Below are positions 1 through 9,219 of a stretch of DNA of 64,000 nt, in pieces. The stretch is taken from NCBI RefSeq assembly GCF_008084905.1, contig NZ_VSFC01000062.1, positions 113,409 through 177,408 on the forward strand, in the 5' to 3' direction. Under the pieces are notes generated by a model that saw nothing but the letters and a program-made list of their open reading frames with translations, did not search any database and was not told where the DNA came from. The stretch comes from Xanthomarina maritima. GTDB taxonomy: Bacteria > Bacteroidota > Bacteroidia > Flavobacteriales > Flavobacteriaceae. The translations under genes and the position numbers were made by a program. Each line of letters opens with the position of its first letter. Position 1 is the stretch's first letter.

Positions 1-846
1 GATATTAAGTATTTTTTTATCATTATTATTTTATACTTTCTATTAACCATTCCAATAGGTTTATATCAGGTTACAAAATGGGACTGGGAACGATATCAGA
101 ATGTTTTTGATCACTCCAATCATTTAGCATATGTATTGACAATGTGCGTTTATTTTCTGTTTCTTCACAACCCATTTAAAAGTAAAATTGTTAAAAACAT
201 TTGTTTAATAGGGTTATTTGTGTCTTTATTACTTACAAAATCTACTGGTGGTTTGTTAGTTCTTTTGGTCTTATTAGGCTATAATTCACTGAAATCAAAA
301 AGAATATCTTTAGTAAAGAAATTAACTTTTATTCTATTACTAATAATAGCAATTGTATTAGCATTAAACTTTTCAGAAAAAATAGCATATCAATTGGAAT
401 CAATTGATTTTTTAACTTGGGAATTTGTAAAAGAAAGAATTGAAACTTATACTATAGATGGTGTTAATAGGGCAGGTGGTTATGGTTCTTTTGTTTGGCG
501 AATTATTTTTTGGTCTAAACTAATGCTTACCTTTTTTTCAGAACCTTTTTTACACATTATATTTGGGGTTGGAGTGGACCATTTAACAAAAGGATTTATG
601 CCATACGAATTTATGGATAAAGATCCTCATAATGATTTCGTTAAAGTATTACTTGAGTATGGTGTATTAGGGTTATTATTGTTTTTAAGTTTTTTCAGGA
701 ACATCTATAAAATTATGAACAAAAACTTTAATATTATCATTTTAATGGTGGTACCAATGTTTTTTGGAAACGCTATAGTTAATTACCCTTTTAACTTAAC
801 TTTAATTTTAATTATAATTTATGAGTATAAGCAAAATTATAATTAA
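1..846 (+). CDS. O-antigen ligase / Wzy-like polymerase, 5' truncated by the window edge
   Basis: The frame is open from base 1 through the stop at 844-846, so at least 281 residues of a larger protein are present; the TTG at 136 is only an internal codon. The product is hydrophobic with several membrane spans. It carries the sequence FDHSNHLAY near the visible N-terminus and a DPHNDFVKVLLEYGVLG segment later. An H-N pair before a long periplasmic loop and a 'PHN..l....E.G..g' motif are typical of the O-antigen ligase/Wzy superfamily, which joins or polymerises lipid-linked glycans at the periplasmic face. It overlaps the next gene by 26 bases, so the two are probably co-translated in the polysaccharide operon. 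Whether it is the polymerase or the ligase cannot be told from sequence. Confidence 0.8.
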   Translation, partial: DIKYFFIIIILYFLLTIPIGLYQVTKWDWERYQNVFDHSNHLAYVLTMCVYFLFLHNPFKSKIVKNICLIGLFVSLLLTKSTGGLLVLLVLLGYNSLKSKRISLVKKLTFILLLIIAIVLALNFSEKIAYQLESIDFLTWEFVKERIETYTIDGVNRAGGYGSFVWRIIFWSKLMLTFFSEPFLHIIFGVGVDHLTKGFMPYEFMDKDPHNDFVKVLLEYGVLGLLLFLSFFRNIYKIMNKNFNIIILMVVPMFFGNAIVNYPFNLTLILIIIYEYKQNYN

Positions 847-2038
847 AGCAACTAATTTTTTTTTAATACTATTTGTACTTTTTACAGTACTTCCTGTAAA
901 ATTAAACTATAGTAGTATTACAATTATTCTATTATCAGTGATAAGCATTATAAACTTATTTTATTCTAAGAATATAAATTTCAAACACGATAATTATTAT
1001 ATTTTTATTATTAGCATTCCATTTATTGTTTATACGTTTGGTCTAATTAATACCTCTAATTTAAGTTATGGCTTTACTATTTTGACGAAGAATTTGAGTT
1101 TTATAGCCTTTCCCCTTATTTTTTTTAGCCTTGGGAAATATATTAATCAAAAAAAAATGTACTCATCATTCTTATTAGGGCTATCGCTTACTAATCTTTA
1201 TCTTATTTACTTATTTTTTTATAATTTTAATTTTGGCACTAAGTTTTATATGATTGTTACCTTGGATGTTTATCATTCAACATATCTTGGTATGTACAAT
1301 CTATTTGCCTTTTGGGTTTGCATCAACTTCTTTATAAAGAAAAGTAAAAAAATCTACTTATTTTTAGCATTGTTTTTTATAATTTCTGCTTTATTAACCT
1401 CTGCTAGAATTATCTTTATTTTATCTTTTCTATCCATAGTCACAACCATACTAATTTTAATTAAATCTAATAAAATAAGAGTAGTTACCCTTCTTTTTAC
1501 AAGTTTAGTTAGTATATCAATACTAGTAACTATTCCATCATTTAAGCAAAAATTTAATCAATTTTTGGAATTAGAAAAAATAGGTTTTGATAGAAATAAT
1601 TACAGTAGTTTATCTTCTAGATTTGGCAAAATAGAAGCTTCTTTAGAAGTTATAAAGAATAATTTATGGTTTGGCACAGGAACTGGAGATAATATTGACG
1701 AACTGGTAAAAGAATACCGAGAAATGAAATTTGTAATGGGTTATAAGTATCGCTATAACCCACACAATCAATATCTAGATAATATGGTTAGAAATGGATT
1801 GATTGGAGGCAGTATTACGTTGATAGTCATTTACATTTTGCCAATAGTTGTTTCCTTTCGAAGGAAGGATTTTTTAATGTTAACTTTTATATTAATAATA
1901 TGTTCCGTAAGTTTAACAGAATCAATTTTAAACGTACAGAAAGGCATTACCTTTTATGTTTTTTTTGTAATCTTGTTGCTACACAAGAATTTTCAAAAAG
2001 GTTCAAATCTATCTAACAAAATTCATGACACGATATAA
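821..2038 (+). CDS. O-antigen ligase / Wzy-like membrane protein
   Basis: A 405-residue polytopic protein rich in Ile/Leu/Phe, with about ten predicted membrane spans. A large loop (about residues 245-330) contains SSRFGKIEASLEVIKNN followed by NPHNQYLDNMVRNGLIGG. The R-then-PHNxYL pattern is the hallmark of Wzy polymerases and WaaL ligases, which act on undecaprenyl-linked glycans in the outer leaflet of the inner membrane. It starts inside the preceding gene of the same superfamily and overlaps the following glycosyltransferase by 14 bases. Two such proteins in tandem suggest a division into polymerase and ligase, but which is which is inference. Confidence 0.85.
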   Translation: MSISKIIIKATNFFLILFVLFTVLPVKLNYSSITIILLSVISIINLFYSKNINFKHDNYYIFIISIPFIVYTFGLINTSNLSYGFTILTKNLSFIAFPLIFFSLGKYINQKKMYSSFLLGLSLTNLYLIYLFFYNFNFGTKFYMIVTLDVYHSTYLGMYNLFAFWVCINFFIKKSKKIYLFLALFFIISALLTSARIIFILSFLSIVTTILILIKSNKIRVVTLLFTSLVSISILVTIPSFKQKFNQFLELEKIGFDRNNYSSLSSRFGKIEASLEVIKNNLWFGTGTGDNIDELVKEYREMKFVMGYKYRYNPHNQYLDNMVRNGLIGGSITLIVIYILPIVVSFRRKDFLMLTFILIICSVSLTESILNVQKGITFYVFFVILLLHKNFQKGSNLSNKIHDTI

Positions 2039-2762
2039 TTTCCTCAATACAAATGTTGACAACTTTAGTATGAAAGAGACTCTTGCTAAAATTGAAAATA
2101 CAATAGACAATAAAAAGCAATTGCTACATGTTGGAGTAAATGCCTCACACATTGTAGCATTACAAAATGATCAAGAGCTTAAAAAATGTATAAATGAAGC
2201 TGATATAATTAATGTTGATGGACAGGCTGTTGTATGGGCATCTAAAATTTTGAATCAGCCTCTTAAAGAACGAGTTTCTGGCATTGATTTAATGGTTAAT
2301 TTGGTTGAATTGGCATATAAAAAAGATTATAAAATATTCTTTTTTGGAGCAAAAGAAGAGGTTGTTAAAACAGTCGTAGATGTTTATACAGACAAATACT
2401 CTTCTAACATTATTGCTGGTTATAGAAATGGATATTTTAAAAAAGACGAAGAACAAAATATTGCGAGAGAAATTTCAAATAGTGGCGCAAACATGTTGTT
2501 TGTTGGCATAAGTTCACCAATAAAAGAAAACTTTCTTTTCGAGAACAGAGACATATTAAAACAGGTAAATTTAATAATGGGTGTAGGTGGTAGTTTTGAT
2601 GTCGTTTCTGGCAAAGTTAAACGTGCTCCAAAATGGATGCAAAATTGTGGCTTAGAATGGTTTTATAGATTTCTTCAAGAACCTAAGCGCATGTGGAAAC
2701 GTTACCTAGTTGGAAACACGAAATTTATTATACTAGTTCTAAAAGAACGCTTTTTAAAATAA
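2025..2762 (+). CDS. WecG/TagA/CpsF family glycosyltransferase
   Basis: A 245-residue soluble protein of the usual family length. Family features are visible: the N-terminal GVNASHIV segment, the conserved NVDGQAVVWA motif (the family Asp that contacts the nucleotide sugar or acts in catalysis), KERVSGIDLM, FFGAKEEV, GVGGSFDVVSGKVKRAP and the C-terminal LEWFYRFLQEPKRMWKRYL amphipathic region. Members of GT26 transfer ManNAcA or ManNAc onto lipid-linked GlcNAc in enterobacterial common antigen or teichoic acid synthesis; the donor here is unknown. The start lies 14 bases inside the upstream gene, and a strong hairpin follows the stop, closing this transcription unit. Confidence 0.9.
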   Translation: MTRYNFLNTNVDNFSMKETLAKIENTIDNKKQLLHVGVNASHIVALQNDQELKKCINEADIINVDGQAVVWASKILNQPLKERVSGIDLMVNLVELAYKKDYKIFFFGAKEEVVKTVVDVYTDKYSSNIIAGYRNGYFKKDEEQNIAREISNSGANMLFVGISSPIKENFLFENRDILKQVNLIMGVGGSFDVVSGKVKRAPKWMQNCGLEWFYRFLQEPKRMWKRYLVGNTKFIILVLKERFLK

Positions 2763-2806
2763 TACGTTTTTTCTTTTTAAACTAGCTTAAAAACGTATTC
2801 TTTTTA
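2761..2806 (+). terminator. Rho-independent-type terminator after the wecG-like gene
   Basis: A perfect 11-base inverted repeat (AATACGTTTTT at 2761-2771, AAAAACGTATT at 2789-2799) is followed by CTTTTT. It begins within the stop codon of the glycosyltransferase gene, so it probably ends that operon before ugd. Confidence 0.6.
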
Positions 2807-2846
2807 GAATAATAATTTAAGAGTGCATTTTTTCAACTTACTTTCC

Positions 2847-2854
2847 TATTTTTG
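2847..2854 (+). promoter_or_regulatory. Bacteroidota -7 box (TATTTTTG) upstream of ugd
   Basis: TATTTTTG fits the TAnnTTTG -7 consensus and lies 19 bases before the ugd ATG, directly after the terminator-like hairpin. A clear TTTG -33 box at the right distance is not visible, so the assignment rests on the -7 element and position. Confidence 0.45.
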
Positions 2855-2872
2855 TTGGATAAAGCAATTTAA

Positions 2873-4273
2873 ATGAAAATTAAAAATATCTGTTGTATTG
2901 GCGCAGGTTATGTTGGTGGTCCCACCATGGCTGTCATTGCTCAAAAATGCCCCCATATTAAAGTCACAGTTGTAGACATCAATGAAGCAAGAATAGCAGC
3001 CTGGAACGATAAAGACTTAAGTAAATTACCTGTTTTTGAACCAGGATTAGATGACATTGTAAAAGGAGCTAGAGATAGAAACCTCTTTTTTTCAACTGAT
3101 GTCGATAAAGCTATTGACGAAGCAGAAATGATATTCATATCGGTAAACACCCCAACTAAAACATATGGAAAGGGTAAAGGTATGGCTGCAGATTTAAAGT
3201 ATATTGAATTATGTGCCCGCCAGATAGCACGTGTTTCAAAAACTGATAAAATTGTCGTTGAAAAATCAACATTACCTGTGCGAACTGCTTCAGCAATTAA
3301 AAGTATTTTGGATAATACCGGAAACCATGTACAGTTTCAAATATTATCTAATCCGGAGTTTTTAGCCGAAGGAACAGCAGTTCCAGATCTGCTAAACCCA
3401 GATCGTGTATTAATTGGTGGAGATACAACTCCTGAAGGAACAAAGGCAGTTAATGCACTTGTTGAGGTTTATGAAAACTGGGTGCCTAAAGCACAAATTC
3501 TAACAACCAATGTATGGTCTTCAGAATTGTCTAAACTAACAGCAAATGCCTTCTTAGCTCAACGTGTTTCGTCTATTAATGCCATGTCTGAACTTTGCGA
3601 AAAAACAGGTGCAGATGTTGATGAAGTTGCTAAAGCTATTGGAATGGATAGTAGAATTGGATCCAAATTTTTAAAAGCTTCAGTAGGCTTTGGGGGTTCT
3701 TGCTTTCAAAAAGATATTCTCAACCTTGTATATATAGCAAAGAGCTATGGTTTAAATAAGGTTGCAGATTATTGGGAGCAAGTAATAATAATGAATGACC
3801 ATCAAAAGCAACGGTTTTCTGATAACATTGTTAATACCTTGTACAATACAGTTTCTGGGAAAAAAATTACATTCTTAGGTTGGGCATTTAAAAAGGACAC
3901 GAATGATACACGTGAATCTGCAGCAATAAAAGTAGCTGATAATTTACTAAGTGAACAAGCAAATATTTCTGTTTTTGATCCTAAGGTAGTTGGTGAGAGA
4001 GTCTATGCTGATTTAGATTATTTAAAAACTAGAACGACAGAAGAAAATAGACGCTTACTAAATGTATGTAAAGATCCTTATCAAGCATGTAATGAGTCAC
4101 ACGCTATAGCTGTTTTAACTGAATGGGATGAATTTGTAGATTACGATTGGGAAAACATTTATAAATCTATGAAAAAACCTGCTTTTGTTTTTGATGGTAG
4201 AGGAATTCTTAATCAAAAAACATTAGAAAAAATAGGCTTTGTATATTATAAAATTGGAAGTGGAATAGACTAA
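2873..4273 (+). CDS. ugd: UDP-glucose 6-dehydrogenase
   Basis: A 466-residue enzyme that oxidises UDP-glucose to UDP-glucuronate with two NAD+. The N-terminal Rossmann loop [10 protein letters not shown], the [12 protein letters not shown] segment, the [10 protein letters not shown] motif and the catalytic cysteine (C277) in [11 protein letters not shown] are all present, as is the C-terminal [17 protein letters not shown]-binding motif. The N-terminal strand [16 protein letters not shown] and the overall length resemble the animal/plant UGDH subgroup more than the shorter E. coli type. It is followed 23 bases later by a UDP-glucuronate decarboxylase, so the product is probably destined for UDP-xylose as well as for glucuronate-containing glycans. 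Confidence 0.95.
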   Translation: MKIKNICCIGAGYVGGPTMAVIAQKCPHIKVTVVDINEARIAAWNDKDLSKLPVFEPGLDDIVKGARDRNLFFSTDVDKAIDEAEMIFISVNTPTKTYGKGKGMAADLKYIELCARQIARVSKTDKIVVEKSTLPVRTASAIKSILDNTGNHVQFQILSNPEFLAEGTAVPDLLNPDRVLIGGDTTPEGTKAVNALVEVYENWVPKAQILTTNVWSSELSKLTANAFLAQRVSSINAMSELCEKTGADVDEVAKAIGMDSRIGSKFLKASVGFGGSCFQKDILNLVYIAKSYGLNKVADYWEQVIIMNDHQKQRFSDNIVNTLYNTVSGKKITFLGWAFKKDTNDTRESAAIKVADNLLSEQANISVFDPKVVGERVYADLDYLKTRTTEENRRLLNVCKDPYQACNESHAIAVLTEWDEFVDYDWENIYKSMKKPAFVFDGRGILNQKTLEKIGFVYYKIGSGID

Positions 4274-4296
4274 CTAACAATCAGAAAGGAATAGTA

Positions 4297-5289
4297 TTGG
4301 AAAAGAAAAATGTACTTATTACAGGAGCTGCAGGGTTTTTAGGATCGCATTTATGTGATAAATTTATTTCAGAAGGATTTCGTGTAATTGGAATGGATAA
4401 TTTTATTACTGGAGACAAAAAAAATATTGATCATTTGTTTGATAATCCACATTTTCATTTTATTGAACATGACGTAACAGAATTTATAAAAATTGAAGAA
4501 AATCTTGATTTTATTCTACATTTTGCCTCACCTGCAAGTCCAATTGATTATTTAAAAATACCTATTCAAACGTTAAAGGTGGGTTCTTTAGGGACACACA
4601 ACTTATTAGGTTTAGCTAAAGCAAAAAAGGCTAGAATTTTGATAGCTTCTACTTCTGAAGTTTACGGAGATCCTTTAGTTCACCCACAAAGTGAAGACTA
4701 TTATGGTAATGTTAATACAATAGGTCCAAGAGGTGTATATGATGAGGCCAAAAGATTTCAAGAATCCATTACAATGGCTTACCATAGATTTCATGGACTT
4801 GAAACTAGAATTGTACGTATTTTCAACACATATGGACCTCGAATGAGATTAAATGATGGTCGTGTAATTCCTGCCTTTATGGGTCAAGCCTTAAGAGGTG
4901 AAGACCTAACTATTTTTGGTGACGGTTTACAAACTAGATCGTTTTGTTATGTTTCAGATCAAATAGATGGGATTTATAAACTTTTATTTAGTAATTATTC
5001 TTATCCTGTAAACATAGGAAATCCACATGAGATTACTATTAAAGATTTTGCTGAAGAGATTATAAATCTTACTGGAACTGATCAAAAAATAACGTATAAA
5101 GAACTTCCAAAAGACGACCCATTACAAAGACAACCTGATATTTCATTAGCTAAAAGTCTTTTGGGCTGGGAACCAAAAATAGAAAGAGAAGTAGGTATGC
5201 GTAAAACATTTAATTATTTTAAAAACCTTACCGAGGAAGAATTATATAAAAGTGAACATAAAGATTTTACAAAGCATATAAAAAAATAA
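4297..5289 (+). CDS. UDP-glucuronate decarboxylase (UDP-xylose synthase), NAD-dependent SDR
   Basis: A 330-residue extended [13 protein letters not shown] at residues 10-19 binds NAD; the [11 protein letters not shown] segment, STSEVYGDP and the catalytic YxxxK (Y148/K152 in GVYDEAKRF) follow, then [10 protein letters not shown] and the substrate-binding region [20 protein letters not shown]. This exact series is characteristic of UXS, which converts UDP-glucuronate to UDP-xylose via a 4-keto intermediate. The start is TTG at 4297, 14 bases after AGAAAGG, which serves as an unusually good ribosome-binding site; no suitable ATG lies nearby. It directly follows ugd, forming a two-step UDP-glucose to UDP-xylose pathway. 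Confidence 0.92.
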   Translation: MEKKNVLITGAAGFLGSHLCDKFISEGFRVIGMDNFITGDKKNIDHLFDNPHFHFIEHDVTEFIKIEENLDFILHFASPASPIDYLKIPIQTLKVGSLGTHNLLGLAKAKKARILIASTSEVYGDPLVHPQSEDYYGNVNTIGPRGVYDEAKRFQESITMAYHRFHGLETRIVRIFNTYGPRMRLNDGRVIPAFMGQALRGEDLTIFGDGLQTRSFCYVSDQIDGIYKLLFSNYSYPVNIGNPHEITIKDFAEEIINLTGTDQKITYKELPKDDPLQRQPDISLAKSLLGWEPKIEREVGMRKTFNYFKNLTEEELYKSEHKDFTKHIKK

Positions 5290-6648
5290 GTGACTACATT
5301 TAAACAAGGACGATATTCAGGCTATTTAAAGCATATTTCTTACTTAATTGATTTAAGTATTTTAAATGGGCTAGCTTTGTTATATTTTTTTAAATCTGTC
5401 GATTCAATAAAATTTATTGTTTTAATATCATCTGCTTGGATAATTTTATCAATTTATTCAAAATTTTACGAAGTTTATAGATATTCAAGAGAAATAAATA
5501 TTGCTTCTTTAATTTTAAAGCAATTGGGTTTATTTACTTTACTTATGTTAGCTTTTTCTGGGCTAAATCTTAGCCTAGAAATTCAACCAATCGTAATTTT
5601 AAAATATACTATCTCAACTTTATTTTTAATCGGTTTATTTAAATTCACACTTTACTATTTACTACAAAAATACCGGACAACTTTCGGAGGTAATTATAGG
5701 ATTACAGCTATAATAGGTAAAAATAAACAAACAAATGCATTAGAAAGCTTCTTTCACAATAATCCAGAATATGGTTATATTCATAAAAAAACTTTCAATA
5801 CTAAAGACAAGGATGGATTTAGTTTAGATGTTTGTTTTAATTTCATAGCTAAAGAATCTATAGATGAAATTTATTGTGCTATTTCTGAACTTTCAAATTC
5901 TCAAGTTTATAAAATAATAGACTTTGCAGATAATAATTTAAAAATACTTAAATTTTTACCAGACAATAAAGACATTCATTCGAAAAAACTTAAATACGAA
6001 TATTATGACTATATTCCAGTTCTATCTTTAAGGAACATTCCATTAGAAGATTCTGTAAATCAATTTATAAAAAGATTATTTGATATTTTATTTTCATCTT
6101 TAGTTATAATTTTTTTATTATCATGGTTGACACCTATAATAGCAGTATTGATAAAAATTGAATCTAAAGGCCCTGTATTTTTTAAACAATCTAGAAATGG
6201 TTTTAATTATAAAGAATTTGATTGTTATAAGTTTAGATCTATGATGCCAAATAAAGATGCACATTTATATCAAGCTACACGTGGTGACCAAAGAATTACA
6301 AGAATTGGAAAATTTATAAGAAAAACGAGTATTGACGAATTACCTCAGTTTTTTAATGTGTTATTTGGAGACATGTCAGTTGTAGGCCCTAGACCTCACA
6401 TGGTTAGCCACACCAATATGTATGCCAAAAAAATAGATAAATTTATGGTTCGTCATTTTGTAAAACCTGGCATTACTGGTTTAGCTCAAATTAGTGGATT
6501 TCGAGGTGAAGTTGAAACAGATAAAGATATTATAGGTCGTGTTAAATATGATATATTTTATATAGAAAACTGGTCGTTGTTATTAGATTTTAAAATAATT
6601 TTTAAAACCTTTTTAAATGCGGTTAAAGGGGAAGAAAAAGCATATTAG
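5290..6648 (+). CDS. Polyprenyl-phosphate sugar-1-phosphate transferase (initiating glycosyltransferase)
   Basis: 452 residues: four to five N-terminal membrane spans (about 1-130), a CoA-binding-like central domain, a further transmembrane helix near 270, then the bacterial sugar transferase domain with IKIESKGPVFFKQSRNG, CYKFRSM, RITRIGKFIRKTSIDELPQ and GDMSVVGPRPHM. This is the classic WcaJ/WbaP-like layout; the enzyme transfers a sugar-1-phosphate onto undecaprenyl phosphate and starts repeat-unit assembly. It begins with GTG immediately after the decarboxylase stop, so translation is coupled. The stop overlaps by four bases with the convergent GT4 gene. The sugar specificity is not readable. 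Confidence 0.92.
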   Translation: MTTFKQGRYSGYLKHISYLIDLSILNGLALLYFFKSVDSIKFIVLISSAWIILSIYSKFYEVYRYSREINIASLILKQLGLFTLLMLAFSGLNLSLEIQPIVILKYTISTLFLIGLFKFTLYYLLQKYRTTFGGNYRITAIIGKNKQTNALESFFHNNPEYGYIHKKTFNTKDKDGFSLDVCFNFIAKESIDEIYCAISELSNSQVYKIIDFADNNLKILKFLPDNKDIHSKKLKYEYYDYIPVLSLRNIPLEDSVNQFIKRLFDILFSSLVIIFLLSWLTPIIAVLIKIESKGPVFFKQSRNGFNYKEFDCYKFRSMMPNKDAHLYQATRGDQRITRIGKFIRKTSIDELPQFFNVLFGDMSVVGPRPHMVSHTNMYAKKIDKFMVRHFVKPGITGLAQISGFRGEVETDKDIIGRVKYDIFYIENWSLLLDFKIIFKTFLNAVKGEEKAY

Positions 6649-7811
6649 ATAGAAGTTAACATATAATCTAATTGATTATTAAAATCAAACTCAATTAATG
6701 CAGTTTTTCTTATTTTTTGTTTTAACTCTATATTTAAATCTGTTTTTTTGATTGTTGAAATTTTTCTATTTAAAGCTTGATAATCTCCAGCTTCTACAAC
6801 CCAACCTAAATTAAATCTTTCAACTATTCTTTCCCCTTCACCACCACCAAAATAAACTAAAGGCAGACCCAACCTAGCATATTCAAATATTTTAGAAGGC
6901 ACAGATCCATAAATTCTTTTCAATAATGGTATAATTGTTAAATCGTAATTTAATAGTTCTTTATGAAGTTTATTTCTTGAAATTTCACCATGGTAAAATA
7001 TTGGTAGTTCAGGATGACTTGTTATAAACGATTCAATTTTGGTTTGTTCACCTCCTGTTCCATATATATGAAACTCTAAAGTAGAATAGTCTAATTCATT
7101 ACATAATTTATAAATACCTTGAGCTACACCTAGTAAACCAGCATAGACTAGTTTGATTTTTCCTTTAGTAGTAACTTTGTTTTCCATATCTGAAACTTCA
7201 AAATCTGGATAATTTCTATATAAAAAGTTTTTTTTATGTGGAGAAATCGAATTAATATGTGTTATTATTTCTTCACTTTGTCCTAAAACAATATCTGCTT
7301 TTTTATAGTTAAATTGTTCTATGTTTTGTAGTATTTTGTAGCTAAAATTCTCTCTAAAAACACCTAATTCCAGTCCTGCTATTGGCCATAAATCGCTTAC
7401 ATTTAAAATAAGTCTTCTATTTTTAGAATGTAAAAACAACATGCTTGTAAAAGCAACTAAAAGTGGAGGTGATTGTATAATAATCGTTTGTGGAATTTTA
7501 TTCCAAATAAAAAACCAAATCAGGCTAAAACTATAAGAAAACATAGCAAATAAACGTATGAACTTGTTTTTAGAATTACTGGCATATAACCATAATCTAT
7601 GAATAGTTATGTTATTTTCAATGTTTGTATACTTGAACTTCCCTTTATATTTTGGGAATATTTTTCCAGTAGGATAATTTGGTAATGGTGTAATTACAGA
7701 AACCTTATATTTTCTCTTTTTTAAGCCTTCAGCTAAATGAAACATTCTATTTGAAGCCGCTCCAATTTCAGGAGGAAAATAACTTGTAATAATTAATATA
7801 CTTTTCATCAT
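6645..7811 (-). CDS. Glycosyltransferase family 4 (WcaI-like)
   Basis: A 388-residue GT-B enzyme. The N-terminus SILIITSYFPPEIGAASNRM and the following VITPLPNYPTGKIFPKY region are characteristic of WcaI/colanic-acid-type GT4 enzymes; the C-terminal donor domain carries KLVYAGLLGVAQGI, IYGTGGEQ, and the E-x7-E-like VPSKIFEYARLGLPLVYFGGGEGE. It probably adds a sugar to a lipid-linked glycan at the cytoplasmic face. The start is next to the stop of the upstream CapK-like gene with no gap, so the two form a minus-strand operon converging on the plus-strand operon. The ATG doublet at 7811/7808 leaves the exact start open by one codon. Confidence 0.88.
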   Translation of the reverse strand: MMKSILIITSYFPPEIGAASNRMFHLAEGLKKRKYKVSVITPLPNYPTGKIFPKYKGKFKYTNIENNITIHRLWLYASNSKNKFIRLFAMFSYSFSLIWFFIWNKIPQTIIIQSPPLLVAFTSMLFLHSKNRRLILNVSDLWPIAGLELGVFRENFSYKILQNIEQFNYKKADIVLGQSEEIITHINSISPHKKNFLYRNYPDFEVSDMENKVTTKGKIKLVYAGLLGVAQGIYKLCNELDYSTLEFHIYGTGGEQTKIESFITSHPELPIFYHGEISRNKLHKELLNYDLTIIPLLKRIYGSVPSKIFEYARLGLPLVYFGGGEGERIVERFNLGWVVEAGDYQALNRKISTIKKTDLNIELKQKIRKTALIEFDFNNQLDYMLTSI

Positions 7812-9143
7812 TTAAACGTTATGAATTTTAGATGAAAACTGCCTCAATTTACCACTTTTTGAGCGTTCTAATTTAATTTGTCTTTCAAAATTAATATGAA
7901 GCCCTTTTTCTAAATAATGTTCCATTTCTTTAGAAATAACTTTCATTTTATCATCAGAAAGTTCATTTTGGCTAACATATTTTATTGTAAAAGCGTCTTT
8001 TAGAATTTGTTCGATAATAAATTCTTTTACATTGCCATCATCTTCAATAATACTTTTTGTAATATAATAAAATGTAAGTCCAGCAGCTTTTTTCCCACTT
8101 GGTAAAATAGCAATATCATTAGTTCTTCCGGTGAGTTTTTCTAATATAGGTTTTTTAATGGTACTATTTTTTGACAGGATACCAATGTCTCCAATATCAT
8201 ATCTAATAAAAGGATGTGCTTTATTATATAGAGAAGTTATAACAATTCGGCCTTCTTCTCCTAATGGCAATATATTATTATCATTGTCTAATATCTCTAC
8301 TAAAAGAGTTTCACTATTAACTTGCCATTCATCATTAGTATTTTGAAAAGCAATAATATCGAGTTCTGAAGCTCCATATTCATTAATCACAGGAATTCCA
8401 AACTGCAATTCCAGAAGTTTTTTATCATTTTCAAAAAGCATTTCAGAAGTAACAACACAAGCTTTTAAAGAAGGACAAATGTCTTTTAAAATTATATTTT
8501 CCCGATTTAAATATTTAGCAAATTGCACGATGGAACTTGTATAGCCATTCAAATAATCAAATTTAGTGCTTTTGAAAATTTTTAAATGCCTTTTAAAAGC
8601 TTTGTCACTTAAATCAAAAACAGAAAATCTATAACGTTTGCCTAAAGCATCTTTAAAGCGTTCTTTATAATATCCTTTTTTATCTAATGGGATGCCATAA
8701 AATCGGGCTTGTTTAGAACTGTTAAAATCTAGGTTATACCATCCAAACCTATCTTTAATAATTGCCCAAGTTAGAGTGTGGCAATATTTATCTTTAGCAA
8801 AAACAAATGGATCTCCAGAAGAACCTGAAGTTTTATTTAAATAGATCTTTTTATTTTTAAAAGTATTAGATAGCCTCTCATTTACGGGCTTTTGTAAATC
8901 ATGCTTTGTCATAACTGGTATTGAATTCCAATCTAACAAATTTGCATTTTTTGCCAGTAGTTTGTAAAATGGCGTATGTTTTAGATGAAAATTTACAATG
9001 TCTTGTTTTTTCTCATTAACATATGCCTCAAATTCACTTTCCTTTTTTAATTGAATATTTCGTAAAGCTTTTTCAGCTTTCTTTATAGGAAAGCCATTAA
9101 GTTTTAAGGAAAGATCGAATAAATTCAAAATAAAAAAAATCAT
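7812..9143 (-). CDS. CapK-like AMP-binding protein (phenylacetate-CoA ligase fold), polysaccharide-associated
   Basis: 443 residues. The AMP-binding signature TSGSSGDP is at residues 105-112, followed by the acyl-adenylate region NEYGASELDIIA, IRYDIGDIG and KLTGRTND. This is the CapK/PaaK branch of adenylate-forming enzymes, often found in capsule loci where the function is unproven; they may activate an acid for amide or ester decoration of a glycan. It lies directly before a GT4 gene on the same strand, which supports a role in the same polysaccharide. It could be separately controlled from the opposing operon because it starts from a divergent region shared with purD. Confidence 0.82.
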   Translation of the reverse strand: MIFFILNLFDLSLKLNGFPIKKAEKALRNIQLKKESEFEAYVNEKKQDIVNFHLKHTPFYKLLAKNANLLDWNSIPVMTKHDLQKPVNERLSNTFKNKKIYLNKTSGSSGDPFVFAKDKYCHTLTWAIIKDRFGWYNLDFNSSKQARFYGIPLDKKGYYKERFKDALGKRYRFSVFDLSDKAFKRHLKIFKSTKFDYLNGYTSSIVQFAKYLNRENIILKDICPSLKACVVTSEMLFENDKKLLELQFGIPVINEYGASELDIIAFQNTNDEWQVNSETLLVEILDNDNNILPLGEEGRIVITSLYNKAHPFIRYDIGDIGILSKNSTIKKPILEKLTGRTNDIAILPSGKKAAGLTFYYITKSIIEDDGNVKEFIIEQILKDAFTIKYVSQNELSDDKMKVISKEMEHYLEKGLHINFERQIKLERSKSGKLRQFSSKIHNV

Positions 9144-9193
9144 AATTTCTGTAAAGTAAATAAAAAATATTCGTGTATTCGAAGCATTAGTTT

Positions 9194-9201
9194 TATTTTT
9201 G
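9194..9201 (+). promoter_or_regulatory. -7 box (TATTTTTG) upstream of purD
   Basis: TATTTTTG matches TAnnTTTG and lies 18 bases before the purD ATG in the 76-base divergent region between the CapK-like gene and purD. No clear TTTG -33 partner is seen. Confidence 0.45.
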
Positions 9202-9219
9202 TGCTAAACTACTCTCAAC

